From assembly GCF_009650435.1 (NCBI RefSeq), contig NZ_VVIP01000033.1:1-64000 (forward strand): a stretch of DNA of 64,000 nucleotides, in the 5' to 3' direction. Below the pieces are notes generated by a model. That model saw nothing but the letters and a program-made list of their open reading frames with translations, was not told the origin of the DNA and made no database searches. The position numbers and the translations under genes were made by a program. Each line of letters starts with the position of its first letter. Position 1 is the stretch's first letter. This document shows, in pieces, positions 37,501 through 45,922 of the stretch. Origin of the DNA: Foetidibacter luteolus. Its GTDB lineage: Bacteria > Bacteroidota > Bacteroidia > Chitinophagales > Chitinophagaceae.

Positions 37501-39454
37501 TGTATATTACTGGCGCATTGCGGCCAACGACAGTGAGCCCAATTGGAATGTATCATCATTCACACATATCCAGGGTGGCAACAAAGGCTTTATGCAGGCG
37601 CATTTTTACCAGCATACCAAATCTATATTGGATGGGTTATTGCTGGATAGCGCTTCACGCAAGTATAGTTTTGCCCACACCTTATCGAATGTTTTTGTGC
37701 AGCAATCCATTTATCCATACAGCGGTACAGAGGAATTCCACTTCAGTACGCAGGTTAATGGTACCGTAATTGCAGCCAGCGCATGTATCGGCAATTCAAT
37801 GATATTTCATGTGCTTGATTCTTTAAGCCTCAAGCCCATGCCAAATCCATCACAGGCATTTAATTCGGCATGGGTTTGTTCGCCACTGCGGTTAAACAAT
37901 TTTGAATTCTATAGCACTTACCCGGAAGCAAGGAAAAATGCTATGGACTTCCTGGATGCCGTTCCAAACGGTTCTTACGTAATTGCAAAACGTATTTACG
38001 ACGCTGGTAATGCCGATTGGGCTCCTACGGATTGGGCATCAGACACAGCCTTGTATGGAGCGGGTAATTCACTGTATCACAGGTTTAAGCAGCAAGGCGT
38101 TAACCTTGATCCTTATACTTATCCAAGAACATTTGTTGCGGTATATAAAAAGAATGACGGCAATCGTTTTGCTCCTGTTGTACAATTTTCAGAAGGTCTG
38201 TACGACCGTGTAAACCTATCTGTTAACATCCCTGCTTCAGACACGATCGGCTATATAACTTCCCCACTATTTGGCCCCGGTAAAGCGTTCAGCAAGTTTA
38301 AATGGGATGGCCCCGCGCTTGATGGTGTTGATTCCATTGCTTATGAAATAACAGGTGTTAAGGCTAATGGCGAAACCAACGTACTTTATACTGTTGATGG
38401 CGATACCAGGGAATTTGATATTTCATCCATAGATGCTTCTGCTTATCCATATCTTAAGCTCAGGATGAAAAATGCTGATGGCGTTAAAGCAACACCATAC
38501 CAGTTGGAAAAATGGTCGGTTGAATACCAGCCATACCCGGAAGGCGCTATTGCACCTAACCTGGCATTCGATATTCCTTCATTGATACATTACAATCACG
38601 GTATTAACAAAATGAAGGATACTTTGAAGGGTGTGGTTGCTTTCAAAAATATCAGCGATGCAAACTTTACAAGCCAGCTTAAAGTAAAACTGGTACTGTA
38701 CGACAGCCTGGGCAACGCGATTGAATATGTCGTAAAGCCAACCAGGGTGCTGGCTGCAGGCGACACTGCGCTTATCTCCTTTGCAATAGATATATCTGCG
38801 CTTGAAGGTGTATACAATCTTTACCTGCATGTAAACCCCGATAAAGCCGAAGCTGAGCAGTATTATTTCAATAATTACCTGTACCAGTATGTAAAAATTG
38901 AAAGAGACTATACACTTCCTGTTAAGCTTGCAAGTTTCAAAGCTGTTCCCGCAGGTAAAAATGTTCAGGTGAAGTGGGAAGTAACTGACGAGAAAAACCT
39001 TGACCATTACGAGGTTCTCTTTAGCAGCAACGGAAGATCATTCTCCGCTATCGGAACAGTAAACGCTGAACACAACAATGTGGCCGGAAAGTATGCATAC
39101 AGCCTTCTGCATACCAGCCCTGTAAGCGGCAAAAATTACTACCGTCTTAAAATGGTTGATAAGGATGGCATGACCACTTACTCCAACATCGAAATAGTAA
39201 GCCTGGGCCAGGTAACTGCAACAATGGCTTATCCTAATCCATTCAGCCAATACCTGAATGTTTCAGTGGCCAGGCAGGATAACGGCAGGTCTGTTGTAAG
39301 GCTGTTCAACGTGCAGGGACAAATGCTGCGGCAGCAAACCTTTGTTAACAATGTCTCTTTAAACGTAGCCAATCTTGCTTCGGGAACTTATATTGTACAG
39401 GTGGATGACGGGAACGAGATAAAAACATTCAAAGTGCAAAAACACCATTATTAA
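34547..39454 (+). CDS. porU2: PorU2-like C25 (gingipain-fold) protein with type IX CTD
   Basis: A 1635-residue surface or periplasmic protein. Signal peptide to residue 21 (ends SAYSQ); a beta-rich N-terminal region; a C25 cysteine-peptidase domain (about residues 400-800) with catalytic H656 in EYFGHSS and C686 in NGCLAG; CARDB/Ig-like beta domains; and a C-terminal type IX secretion sorting domain (starts near MAYPNPFSQYLNV, ends SGTYIVQVDDGNEIKTFKV). This matches the large PorU2 proteins, proposed second sortases of the type IX system in Bacteroidota. Having its own CTD means it is itself a cargo. No other por/gld gene is in the window. Confidence 0.82.
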   Translation: MPRRLLAVLLLALCYCSAYSQSYRNEWIDFNKTYYKFKIGPFGFDIVNAPVKKGVVRISQASLTSAGIGYIPFEQLQLWHNGEEVMLYTSKPAGVPGAGDYIEFWGEINDGKIDRDLYRQPDYQLSDYWSMQTDTAAYFFTVNTSGNNKRYTNAANNAATASIQPEANFMYKIGRYYRFDINPGLAAVASTNLYSSSYDRGEMWVSRPTRPVACGCGQGPIPQSFLDLHADANGAAMTLKINAVGAALNPRKVKVSINGDEVSQFTMNYFNTSSPEIKNIAVSKIQNDQATVVIENLSGGTSDLMNVATVELTYPRLFDFGGASSFEFSLPASDTGRLISVSNFSNTSGLPVLLDMANGKRYVAVAGSGSTWRFLLNASSVDYKLVMVRSDGSAAQAATGFETRKFVNYQKASSQGDYLIISNPILYGTGSDNYVEQYRAYRSSDAGGGFNAKLIDVNELTDQFAYGIKKHPLAIKNFLRYARKNFSEAPRMVFLLGKGVDYASYRKNESNAVADKTNLVPTWGYPGSDNLMCSEDMNPVVATPVGRLSAATPAEVGNYLKKIMEYEASQSSGPNTIDEKAWMRNVLHLTGASDAVLGSTLDAYNDNYKKIISDTLFGGVVTSFSKTADPASYPKAIINFKSVYEQGASLVEYFGHSSQTSLDFSLSNPNEYNNKGKYPLFIVNGCLAGNIFGFEQERLNIRSTTSEKFVFEPARGAIGYIATTSFGAVPYLDAFTKNYYTAIAKTKYGKPVSEISQEAISQTLSQLGIFDFFARIHAEQYEFHGDPALKMNSFDLPDYAIDSSRIQIAKSISVADEVLPVKVSVYNLGRISADSVTLNFYRKFPSGDSVFIFSKKMRPVASSASIEVKLPIIANRDKGIGFITVFIDEENKLAEVTENNNVATASFKIIGSDVKPVYPYNYSIVTGNSVQLIGSTADALEKEQDYIIEMDTTALFNSPFKQTIYKTTAGGLVEAGTVALTLNNTVYYWRIAANDSEPNWNVSSFTHIQGGNKGFMQAHFYQHTKSILDGLLLDSASRKYSFAHTLSNVFVQQSIYPYSGTEEFHFSTQVNGTVIAASACIGNSMIFHVLDSLSLKPMPNPSQAFNSAWVCSPLRLNNFEFYSTYPEARKNAMDFLDAVPNGSYVIAKRIYDAGNADWAPTDWASDTALYGAGNSLYHRFKQQGVNLDPYTYPRTFVAVYKKNDGNRFAPVVQFSEGLYDRVNLSVNIPASDTIGYITSPLFGPGKAFSKFKWDGPALDGVDSIAYEITGVKANGETNVLYTVDGDTREFDISSIDASAYPYLKLRMKNADGVKATPYQLEKWSVEYQPYPEGAIAPNLAFDIPSLIHYNHGINKMKDTLKGVVAFKNISDANFTSQLKVKLVLYDSLGNAIEYVVKPTRVLAAGDTALISFAIDISALEGVYNLYLHVNPDKAEAEQYYFNNYLYQYVKIERDYTLPVKLASFKAVPAGKNVQVKWEVTDEKNLDHYEVLFSSNGRSFSAIGTVNAEHNNVAGKYAYSLLHTSPVSGKNYYRLKMVDKDGMTTYSNIEIVSLGQVTATMAYPNPFSQYLNVSVARQDNGRSVVRLFNVQGQMLRQQTFVNNVSLNVANLASGTYIVQVDDGNEIKTFKVQKHHY

Positions 39455-39485
39455 GTTAAAATATGTTTTTAGGGTGAAACAAAAA

Positions 39486-39516
39486 GGCCGGCTGCAGTAA
39501 TGCAGGCCGGTCTTTT
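39486..39516 (+). terminator. Intrinsic terminator
   Basis: A GC-rich hairpin (GGCCGGCTGCA with TGCAGGCCGGTC, one bulge) is followed by TCTTTTG, 31 bp after the PorU2-like stop codon. Confidence 0.75.
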
Positions 39517-39536
39517 GTTACGAATCTTTTTGTACT

Positions 39537-39592
39537 TAGCTGTCCCGAACGTCGGGACTACTATTAAGCGTCCCTTGTGTCACTTGTACGTC
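39537..39592 (-). repeat. Dispersed repeat R6, left copy
   Basis: Minus strand: CGTACAAGTGACACAAGGGA, CGCTTAATAGTAGTCCCGAC, GTTCGGGACAGC. It is in inverted orientation to the copy at 41052-41112, so the pair brackets the porin gene. The TCCCGAACGTCGGGA part is itself a short palindrome. Confidence 0.75.
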
Positions 39593-39665
39593 AGGAATAC
39601 TACTCAACAGCCTACCCACAGGAAAAAAATCTAAGAACATATCATCTTTCTCTCCCCGTGCTGGA

Positions 39666-40985
39666 TTAGATCTCCACATGCACCCTTAACCCTGCAACAT
39701 TAACCGGGCCTCTGTCTTTATTATAGGCCGGGTGAAGAATGAATTGATAGTCAGGGCTGATGTACAGCCACTTAAAAAAGTTGAAAGAGTAATAACACTC
39801 CGCTATTTCTTCCGGCGCATAATTTAGTTTGCCGTCGCCAATAAGAAATCCGTAACCGCCTGCAGCAATGTAATCCCGGTGAGGTTTGGATAAACGGTTG
39901 GCCAAAATAGCCATGCCGAAATGGTCGTTGTTTCTTTTCCACAGGGAACCATCCAGGCTTACGCCGGTAGCAAAGCTTCTGTCAATTTCAGTGAAGGCCC
40001 AGGTTTCGTTTTTGCCGTCGTTCCAACTGGCTTTGATGAAATGATGGAATTTGCCAAAATGATTGTCTATGCTGCCATAAAAACCAAATTTATCGCGGCC
40101 ATATACGCGGCTGTCGGTAATATCCGGGGCGTACGATGGCAAGCTGTTTTTTATGGATGTTTCGTAATTGCCCATTCTTGCTTTATTCCAAAAAACACCG
40201 GCGTGTAACGTGCCGAAATGTGTGTCATCTTTTTGCCAGAGATGTTCTTTCTCCAGTTCCAGCACCTGGCCCATGGCTTTATTGTACTTCCATTGCAGGC
40301 TGGCGCCGTTGGCTTCGGTGGGCATGCTGGTAATGGCATAACGCAACGCAAAATCATGATACAAAGCCTGGATTACAAGCCCCAGTGTATAGCCACGCAC
40401 ATTGGCCGGGTAATCCCATGCGCCGCTGCCCATTAAGCCCCAGTTGAGGTATTGGGTGCGGGGGTCGTGGCTGATGGCGCCATTATCAAAAAAGTCTGTA
40501 AGGCTGAATTTGCCGGCCAATACAGATATATACTCTTTGTTGGTTGTTTCCTGGATGGCATTTAAACCGCCCTCTACAGCTTCTTTTTTATCCGATAACG
40601 GAAAGCGTTGCTCGACATACAGCCGTGCTATATAAGGCTTAGGAGCCGGATCTCCTACACGGTATATTTCTCCGTTGGGAAAGCCAGCCACACCGAGCGT
40701 TTTGCTTAAACCTTTACCACCCGCAGCTTCGGGATCGAATACCAGGTAGGTGCTGCGAAACGGTTTATAAGCCAGGTATAGTGTTGTAGTAAAAGATGTT
40801 TTTAATGGTTCTGATGCCTGCAGGCTGTTTAACCCGCTGTAGGGAGATTTAAAGCCGAAATGATATTGCGGTATGGCAGTAGCCTGCCAGTGAATGGAAA
40901 ATTTTTTATTAACCGCTGAATCCTGCTGGGCTGCGCATGTTGCTGCCAGGCTGATAGTAATAAAGAAACTAACTATGGCTTTCAT
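39666..40985 (-). CDS. OprB-like carbohydrate-selective porin
   Basis: A 439-residue outer-membrane beta-barrel protein from Met at 40985, which gives a good signal peptide (MKAIVSFFITISLAATCAAQ). An open extension to 41069 lies inside repeat R6 and is not believed. The barrel text (FSIHWQATAIPQYHFGFKSP, LYVEQRFPLSD, GKFSLTDFFDNGAISHDPRT, NWGLMGSGAWDYPANVRGYT) fits OprB/carbohydrate porins, which in some cases serve as metal- or substrate-linked channels. It ends in an aromatic-poor VEI. It stands alone, upstream of the metal-efflux operon on the same strand, separated by 390 bp. Confidence 0.78.
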   Translation of the reverse strand: MKAIVSFFITISLAATCAAQQDSAVNKKFSIHWQATAIPQYHFGFKSPYSGLNSLQASEPLKTSFTTTLYLAYKPFRSTYLVFDPEAAGGKGLSKTLGVAGFPNGEIYRVGDPAPKPYIARLYVEQRFPLSDKKEAVEGGLNAIQETTNKEYISVLAGKFSLTDFFDNGAISHDPRTQYLNWGLMGSGAWDYPANVRGYTLGLVIQALYHDFALRYAITSMPTEANGASLQWKYNKAMGQVLELEKEHLWQKDDTHFGTLHAGVFWNKARMGNYETSIKNSLPSYAPDITDSRVYGRDKFGFYGSIDNHFGKFHHFIKASWNDGKNETWAFTEIDRSFATGVSLDGSLWKRNNDHFGMAILANRLSKPHRDYIAAGGYGFLIGDGKLNYAPEEIAECYYSFNFFKWLYISPDYQFILHPAYNKDRGPVNVAGLRVHVEI

Positions 40986-41051
40986 TGCAGATGCATTTAA
41001 TGAATATTGTTTAAACAAAACCGGTTGCACATTGCTGCATAGCGGACAAAG

Positions 41052-41112
41052 CGTACAAGTGAGTGACACAACCGGCGCTTAATAGTAGTCCCGAACGTTG
41101 GGACAACCCTAA
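41052..41112 (+). repeat. Dispersed repeat R6, right copy
   Basis: CGTACAAGTGAGTGACACAA, then CGGCGCTTAATAGTAGTCCC, GAACGTTGGGACAAC. Inverted relative to 39537-39592, about 1.4 kb apart. It covers the region upstream of the porin start. Confidence 0.75.
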
Positions 41113-41375
41113 CTACCTAAAAGCAAATCCCTGATGGTAAAAATCGGCAGGACGAAGAATCGCCCCGCCTTTGGACATGACTCTGATGCATAGGACGCAC
41201 CAGTATTTTTAATAAGGTCATTAAGTCAAAGAGACAATAAGTCAAAAACTCAAAGAGTCAAAAAAGTCAGGGAGTCAGGAAGTCAAGGAGCGATTGAGCC
41301 GCGAAATCAACCGGCAAGAATTGTTTCTCCTTATTGTCTTTATGTCTTATTGAATTCCTGACTTCATAACTTTCT
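41113..41375. other. Spacer with AGTCAA microrepeats
   Basis: Between 41218 and 41290 short words such as GGTCATTAAGTCAAAG, AAGTCAAAAACTCAAAGAG and AGTCAGGGAGTCAGGAAGTC recur about every 9-10 bp, a degenerate simple repeat. No gene was found. Confidence 0.6.
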
Positions 41376-44300
41376 TCAGTTTATCTTTTTCAACAACTTC
41401 ATGTTTTCTCTTTTATGCACAAAGCGAAACACTAGTGAATAAATGATGGGCAGTATCAGCAGCGTGAGGATGGTGGAAGTAATCAAACCACCAATTACCA
41501 CAACCGCCAACGGTTTTTGCGTTTCGCTGCCGATGCCATGACTGAGCGCCGCAGGCAGTAAGCCTATTGCAGCCATCAGGGCCGTCATTACCACGGGGCG
41601 TATGCGTGAACGTACACCTTCAAGTATGGCTTCGTGCAACGGGATTTTTGCCTCCAGGTTTTTGCGGAACACGCTGATAAGTATTACACCATTCTGAATG
41701 CAAACACCAAACAGCGCAATGAAACCGATGCCCGCGCTGATGCTGAAGTTGATGCCTGTTATATGCAATGCGAGGATGCCGCCGATTAAAGCGAAAGGCA
41801 CGTTCATGATGGTTAGTACCGCATCTTTTACATTACCAAATGTTACAAACAGGATAAGGAAGATGCCGAGCAGGCAAAGCGGTACCACACGTGCAAGTGT
41901 TTTGGTGGCACGCTGCTGGTTTTCAAACTGGCCGTTCCATGTGGCGCTGTAACCTTTGGGCAGCTTTATTTTCTGCTGCATTTTTTGCTGCGCTTCGGCA
42001 ATGGTGCTGCCCAGGTCTCTTTCACGCACTGAAAATTTTACGGCGATATAACGGCTGTTGTTATCGCGGTAAATGAAGGCGGGGCCGGTAAGTGTTTTAA
42101 TACCCGCTATTTCGCTGATGGGAACTTTAGAACCATCCTGTGTCGGCACCATCAGGCGGTTGATCTTCTCCTCCGTGTCCCGGAAATCTTTCTGGTAACG
42201 TACGCGGATGTCAAATTTCCGTTCCCCTTCATACAATTGCGATGCTGCTTTACCGCCAATCGCCATTTCTATCACAGCCTGTGCATCGGCTGTATTAACG
42301 CCGTATAACGCCATCTTCTGCTGGTCTAATGCAATACGGAATTCCGGCTGGCCCAGGTTGCGCAGAATACCCAGATCCTCAATGCCGCGTACATCTTTAA
42401 TGGCATCCTTTACTTTGTCTGCAAGGCTGTCCAGTGTGTTAAAATCAGGGCCGAAAATCTTAACGGCCATAGCCGCGTTAACACCGGCAACAGCTTCTTC
42501 CACGTTATCGCGTATGGGCTGTGAATAGTTGTATATCACACCCGGAATTTTTCGTAGCTGCATATCCATGCTGTCAATCAAGGCTTCCTCCGATAATCCG
42601 CTTCGCCATTCTTTGCGGGGCTTTAAGTCCACCTGTACCTGTACATTAAAGAAGCCCTTCGGGTCAGTTCCGTCGTTGGTGCGGCCCATTTGCGAGAGTG
42701 TTTGTTTCACTTCCGGGAACTCACGGATGATCTGTATCATCTTGTTGGAAATCTCTACTGCCTGCGGCAGGCTGGCACTCATGGGCAGTTCACTTTCCAC
42801 CCAAAGGGCGCCTTCATCCAGGTCGGGCAAAAATTCAGTGCCTAAAAACCTGGCGGAAAAGAAAGTAACTGCCATGATGCATAGCGCCACCACAAGGCTT
42901 GTAACGGGGTATCTGTATGTTTTATTAAATAGCCTGGTAATGCCTCTTTCAAAAAACAGTACAACCGGGTTATGCTTTTCCCTTACATTTTTCTTAAGCA
43001 GTATGCTGGATAAAGCAGGCACCAGCGTAAGCGTAAAAATGAGTGCGCCCAATAAAGCGAAACCCAATGTATACGCCAGCGGAGAAAACATTTTGCCTTC
43101 TACTTTCTGGAAAGAAAAAATGGGTATCAGGCAGGTAAGTATAATGAGCTTGGAGAAAAATATTGCCTTACCCATTTCGGTGCCCACCTGTTTAAACAAC
43201 CCCAACTTTGCCAGCTTGTTAAACTTCTCCATGCCTACTTCTTTGGCGCGGTGGTCAAGCGCTACAAACAAGCCTTCCACCATTACAACGGCGCCGTCTA
43301 TGATAATACCAAAGTCAACAGCACCCATGGAGAGCAGGTTGGCCGTCATGCCCTTTAAGCGCATGCACATAAAAGCAAACAGCAGCGACAGCGGAATAAT
43401 GATACTAACGGTAAGTGTAGTGCGCCAGTCGGCCATGAAAAGGAACACGATAACCGTAACCAGTACAATGCCTTCCAGCAGGTTATGAATAACTGTTTCC
43501 GTACAAAAATCCATCAGGTTGGTACGGTCATAAAACGTGTCAATCTTTACACCCTGCGGCAGTACATTTTCATTCAGGTCTTTTACTTTCGCTTCAATCG
43601 CTGCCAGTACCGGCGCAGGGTTTTCTCCCTTGCGCATTACAATAATGCCTTCAATCACATCTTCCTGGTTATCCCTTGAAACCTGCCCCAGCCGTGGCTT
43701 GCCGGTTTCTCTTACCGTGGCAACATTGCGTATAAGAATAGGTACGCCATTTATTTTGGTAACGATTATGCTGTTAATCTCATCAATATTATTCAGCAGG
43801 CCAATACCACGTACAACATAGGCCTGGCCATTCTTTTCTATTACATCGCCGCCAACATTAACATTGCTTTTTGCTACCGCATTGTAAACATCAAGGGAGG
43901 TAAGCCCGTACTTGATCAGGTATTCGGGGTTAACGCTTACTTCATAACTTTTTTCTTCGCCGCCAAAGCTGTTTACATCCGCCACGCCGGGTATGGATTT
44001 AAACTGCCTGTCAAGCACCCATTGCTGAATGGTGTTAAGGTCGCGTATGCTTTTTGTTTTGCTCTTCAGCGTGTAGCGGTATATTTCCCCTGTAGGGCCA
44101 TACGGCGGCTGCACATCTGGCTTTACGCCATCCGGCAGGTCTGCATTGCCTAGCCTGCTTAACACTTGCTGCCGGGCAAACGCATCGTCAACATCATCGT
44201 CGAAAATGATGCGTATGTAGCTCAGGCCAAATGCGGAGGTTGTGCGCAGGTTTACTTTCTTCTGTACGCTGTTCAGGGATGTTTCCAGCGGAATGGTAAT

Positions 44301-44501
44301 GAATTTCTCCACCTCTTCAGCGCTTCTGCCCGGCCACTGCGAGATGATGATGATTTGCGTATTGGTTACATCCGGAAAAGTTTCTATCGGTGTGTTCTCG
44401 TAACTCACAAAACCAATAACCGCCAGCACCGCGGTTAAAAAAAATACCAGGTACCTGTGCCGCAGTGAAAAATGAATGATTTGCTTGATAAGCTTTACCA
44501 T
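41376..44501 (-). CDS. czcA: CzcA-type heavy-metal efflux RND pump
   Basis: A 1041-residue RND transporter with 12 TM helices and two large periplasmic loops. The TM4 signature DFGIIIDGAVVMVE (D396, D402, E409) is that of divalent-cation HME-RND pumps (Co/Zn/Cd); the monovalent CusA type lacks it. It exports metal ions from periplasm and cytoplasm through a TolC-like channel using the proton gradient. It is third in the order small His-rich protein, TolC-like, adaptor, pump, all on the minus strand. Substrate type comes from the motif; the exact metal is not known. Confidence 0.93.
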   Translation of the reverse strand: MVKLIKQIIHFSLRHRYLVFFLTAVLAVIGFVSYENTPIETFPDVTNTQIIIISQWPGRSAEEVEKFITIPLETSLNSVQKKVNLRTTSAFGLSYIRIIFDDDVDDAFARQQVLSRLGNADLPDGVKPDVQPPYGPTGEIYRYTLKSKTKSIRDLNTIQQWVLDRQFKSIPGVADVNSFGGEEKSYEVSVNPEYLIKYGLTSLDVYNAVAKSNVNVGGDVIEKNGQAYVVRGIGLLNNIDEINSIIVTKINGVPILIRNVATVRETGKPRLGQVSRDNQEDVIEGIIVMRKGENPAPVLAAIEAKVKDLNENVLPQGVKIDTFYDRTNLMDFCTETVIHNLLEGIVLVTVIVFLFMADWRTTLTVSIIIPLSLLFAFMCMRLKGMTANLLSMGAVDFGIIIDGAVVMVEGLFVALDHRAKEVGMEKFNKLAKLGLFKQVGTEMGKAIFFSKLIILTCLIPIFSFQKVEGKMFSPLAYTLGFALLGALIFTLTLVPALSSILLKKNVREKHNPVVLFFERGITRLFNKTYRYPVTSLVVALCIMAVTFFSARFLGTEFLPDLDEGALWVESELPMSASLPQAVEISNKMIQIIREFPEVKQTLSQMGRTNDGTDPKGFFNVQVQVDLKPRKEWRSGLSEEALIDSMDMQLRKIPGVIYNYSQPIRDNVEEAVAGVNAAMAVKIFGPDFNTLDSLADKVKDAIKDVRGIEDLGILRNLGQPEFRIALDQQKMALYGVNTADAQAVIEMAIGGKAASQLYEGERKFDIRVRYQKDFRDTEEKINRLMVPTQDGSKVPISEIAGIKTLTGPAFIYRDNNSRYIAVKFSVRERDLGSTIAEAQQKMQQKIKLPKGYSATWNGQFENQQRATKTLARVVPLCLLGIFLILFVTFGNVKDAVLTIMNVPFALIGGILALHITGINFSISAGIGFIALFGVCIQNGVILISVFRKNLEAKIPLHEAILEGVRSRIRPVVMTALMAAIGLLPAALSHGIGSETQKPLAVVVIGGLITSTILTLLILPIIYSLVFRFVHKRENMKLLKKIN

Positions 44502-44796
44502 AAAGCTTTATGTTGAGCTTCCTGCACCTGCCAACTCAGCAAAGGCATGAAGCGGTGAATAATGGTATTCAATGAATACATGTTGAATAATTTTTATGGG
44601 CCCGGCTGACTTACTACTATGATGCTTTTCTTGCGTCGCACTCTTGTACTGCGGCAATTCTCTTCACCAATTGCCGCAGTAGCCTGCCCTGAGCTAACGA
44701 AGGGTTCTGTTCTTTACTCCCCATTGTGCAGCAACCTGTAAACAAGCTGTCTGCTTAAGCTTGTCGAAGGCCATGTCAGCCTGAGCTTGTCGAAGG
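44502..44796. other. Spacer between czcA and czcB with repeats R3 and R5
   Basis: Repeat R3 copy 4 covers 44595-44740 (TATGGGCCCGGC, TTGCGTCGCACTCTTGTACT, TACTCCCCATTGTGCAGCAA). Two R5 elements follow, of which 44775-44797 ends exactly on the last base of the adaptor gene's stop codon. This spacer is long for an operon, so repeats may have entered an originally tight junction. Confidence 0.65.
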
Positions 44797-45897
44797 CTAA
44801 TTATCAGTGAACTCATCATAAATCAGCAAAGCGTTCCTGGTAATGATTTTTTCGCCGGCCTGAACACCATCAGACAGGTAAGTTTTATCACCCACGACTT
44901 TTAATACGCTCACTTCTTTTACACTCAGGTCGCAATTGTTTTTGTAGATCACCAGGTAAGTCTTGCCGCTTTCTTCCACAATGCCGCCTGATGGCACGCA
45001 TAATGCCGAACCTTCCTGCTCATTGGTTACGGTAACGGTGGTAAACATTTCCGGTTTTAATACAAGTGCATCGTTGCTTAGCCTTACACGCACTTTCATT
45101 ACTTTGTTAACGGGGTCAAGTACTTCGCTGCTTTTATCCACCGTGCCGGTAAACACTTTGTCGGGGTAAGCCAGTGTAGTTACCTTAACAGGCATGCCGT
45201 CCTTTACCCTTGGTATATCAGTTTCAAAAACATTGGCCATCACCCATACTTCTTTCAAATCGGAAATGGTGAACAGGTTATCGCTTTCATCCTGGCGGAT
45301 GAAGTTGCCGGCATTTACTTTCTTCTCAACAATGTAGCCGGTAATGGGAGAGGTGATGATGTAATTGCCGCCGGGCTGTGCCCCCCTGCCGCCGTTGATG
45401 TTGATGAGGGATTCTATCTTTCTTTTTGCTGCCAGTGCCTTCCCGTAATTCTGTTTGGCCTCCGTGTATTCCCTTTCGCTGGCGATGCCGCCTTTGTATA
45501 AGGATTCCTGGTTGTCCATCTGCCTTTTGGCGATGGCCACATCTGCATCCGCGCTGCTCATATCCGCATAATTGCCGGCAACATCCGCGCTTTTAATGAT
45601 GGCCAATACCTGGCCGGCCTGTACTTTATCGCCAAGTGTTACTTTACATTCAACCACCTGGCCGCTGCTGCGGGGGAATATTTTTACCACTTTGTTTTCA
45701 TCAAAACTTACTTCACCGCTTAATTGTATTTCATCATCAATGCGGCACATCCTTACCGAATCAATGGCAATCATGTGCTGCATGGTATCGCTTAAACAGA
45801 ATTGTTTTTTTTCTTCCGGCGCAGGCTCGGGCTCTTTGCAGGATGCAAAGCAGAGCAGCAAAAGAACCAAACCTGGAAATATATTTATCGCTTTCAT
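44797..45897 (-). CDS. czcB: RND efflux periplasmic adaptor (CzcB-like)
   Basis: A 366-residue lipoprotein (lipobox LLCFASC, then KEPEPAPEEKK). Membrane-fusion architecture: barrel-sandwich halves around VVKIFPRSSGQVVECKVTLG and NYIITSPITGYIVEKKVNAG, joined by an alpha hairpin (about residues 105-155, ADADVAIAKRQMDNQESL), then the beta-barrel (VWVMANVFETDIPRVKDG) and membrane-proximal domain. It bridges the RND pump to the outer-membrane channel. It lies 25 bp after the TolC-like gene. An extra SLYKGGIASEREYTEAKQ hairpin tip is typical of channel-docking adaptors. Confidence 0.92.
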   Translation of the reverse strand: MKAINIFPGLVLLLLCFASCKEPEPAPEEKKQFCLSDTMQHMIAIDSVRMCRIDDEIQLSGEVSFDENKVVKIFPRSSGQVVECKVTLGDKVQAGQVLAIIKSADVAGNYADMSSADADVAIAKRQMDNQESLYKGGIASEREYTEAKQNYGKALAAKRKIESLININGGRGAQPGGNYIITSPITGYIVEKKVNAGNFIRQDESDNLFTISDLKEVWVMANVFETDIPRVKDGMPVKVTTLAYPDKVFTGTVDKSSEVLDPVNKVMKVRVRLSNDALVLKPEMFTTVTVTNEQEGSALCVPSGGIVEESGKTYLVIYKNNCDLSVKEVSVLKVVGDKTYLSDGVQAGEKIITRNALLIYDEFTDN

Positions 45898-45922
45898 AAT
45901 TGTTCTTTTAAATAAGGGTTTG

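Noticed and set aside
40986..41069. N-terminal extension of the porin
   Set aside because: It is translated from repeat R6 and precedes a clean signal peptide that starts at 40985.
42529..43488. Plus-strand open frame of 319 codons
   Set aside because: It is antisense to czcA, which has all pump motifs in the minus frame. The plus product is Ser/Thr/Pro-rich with no domain.
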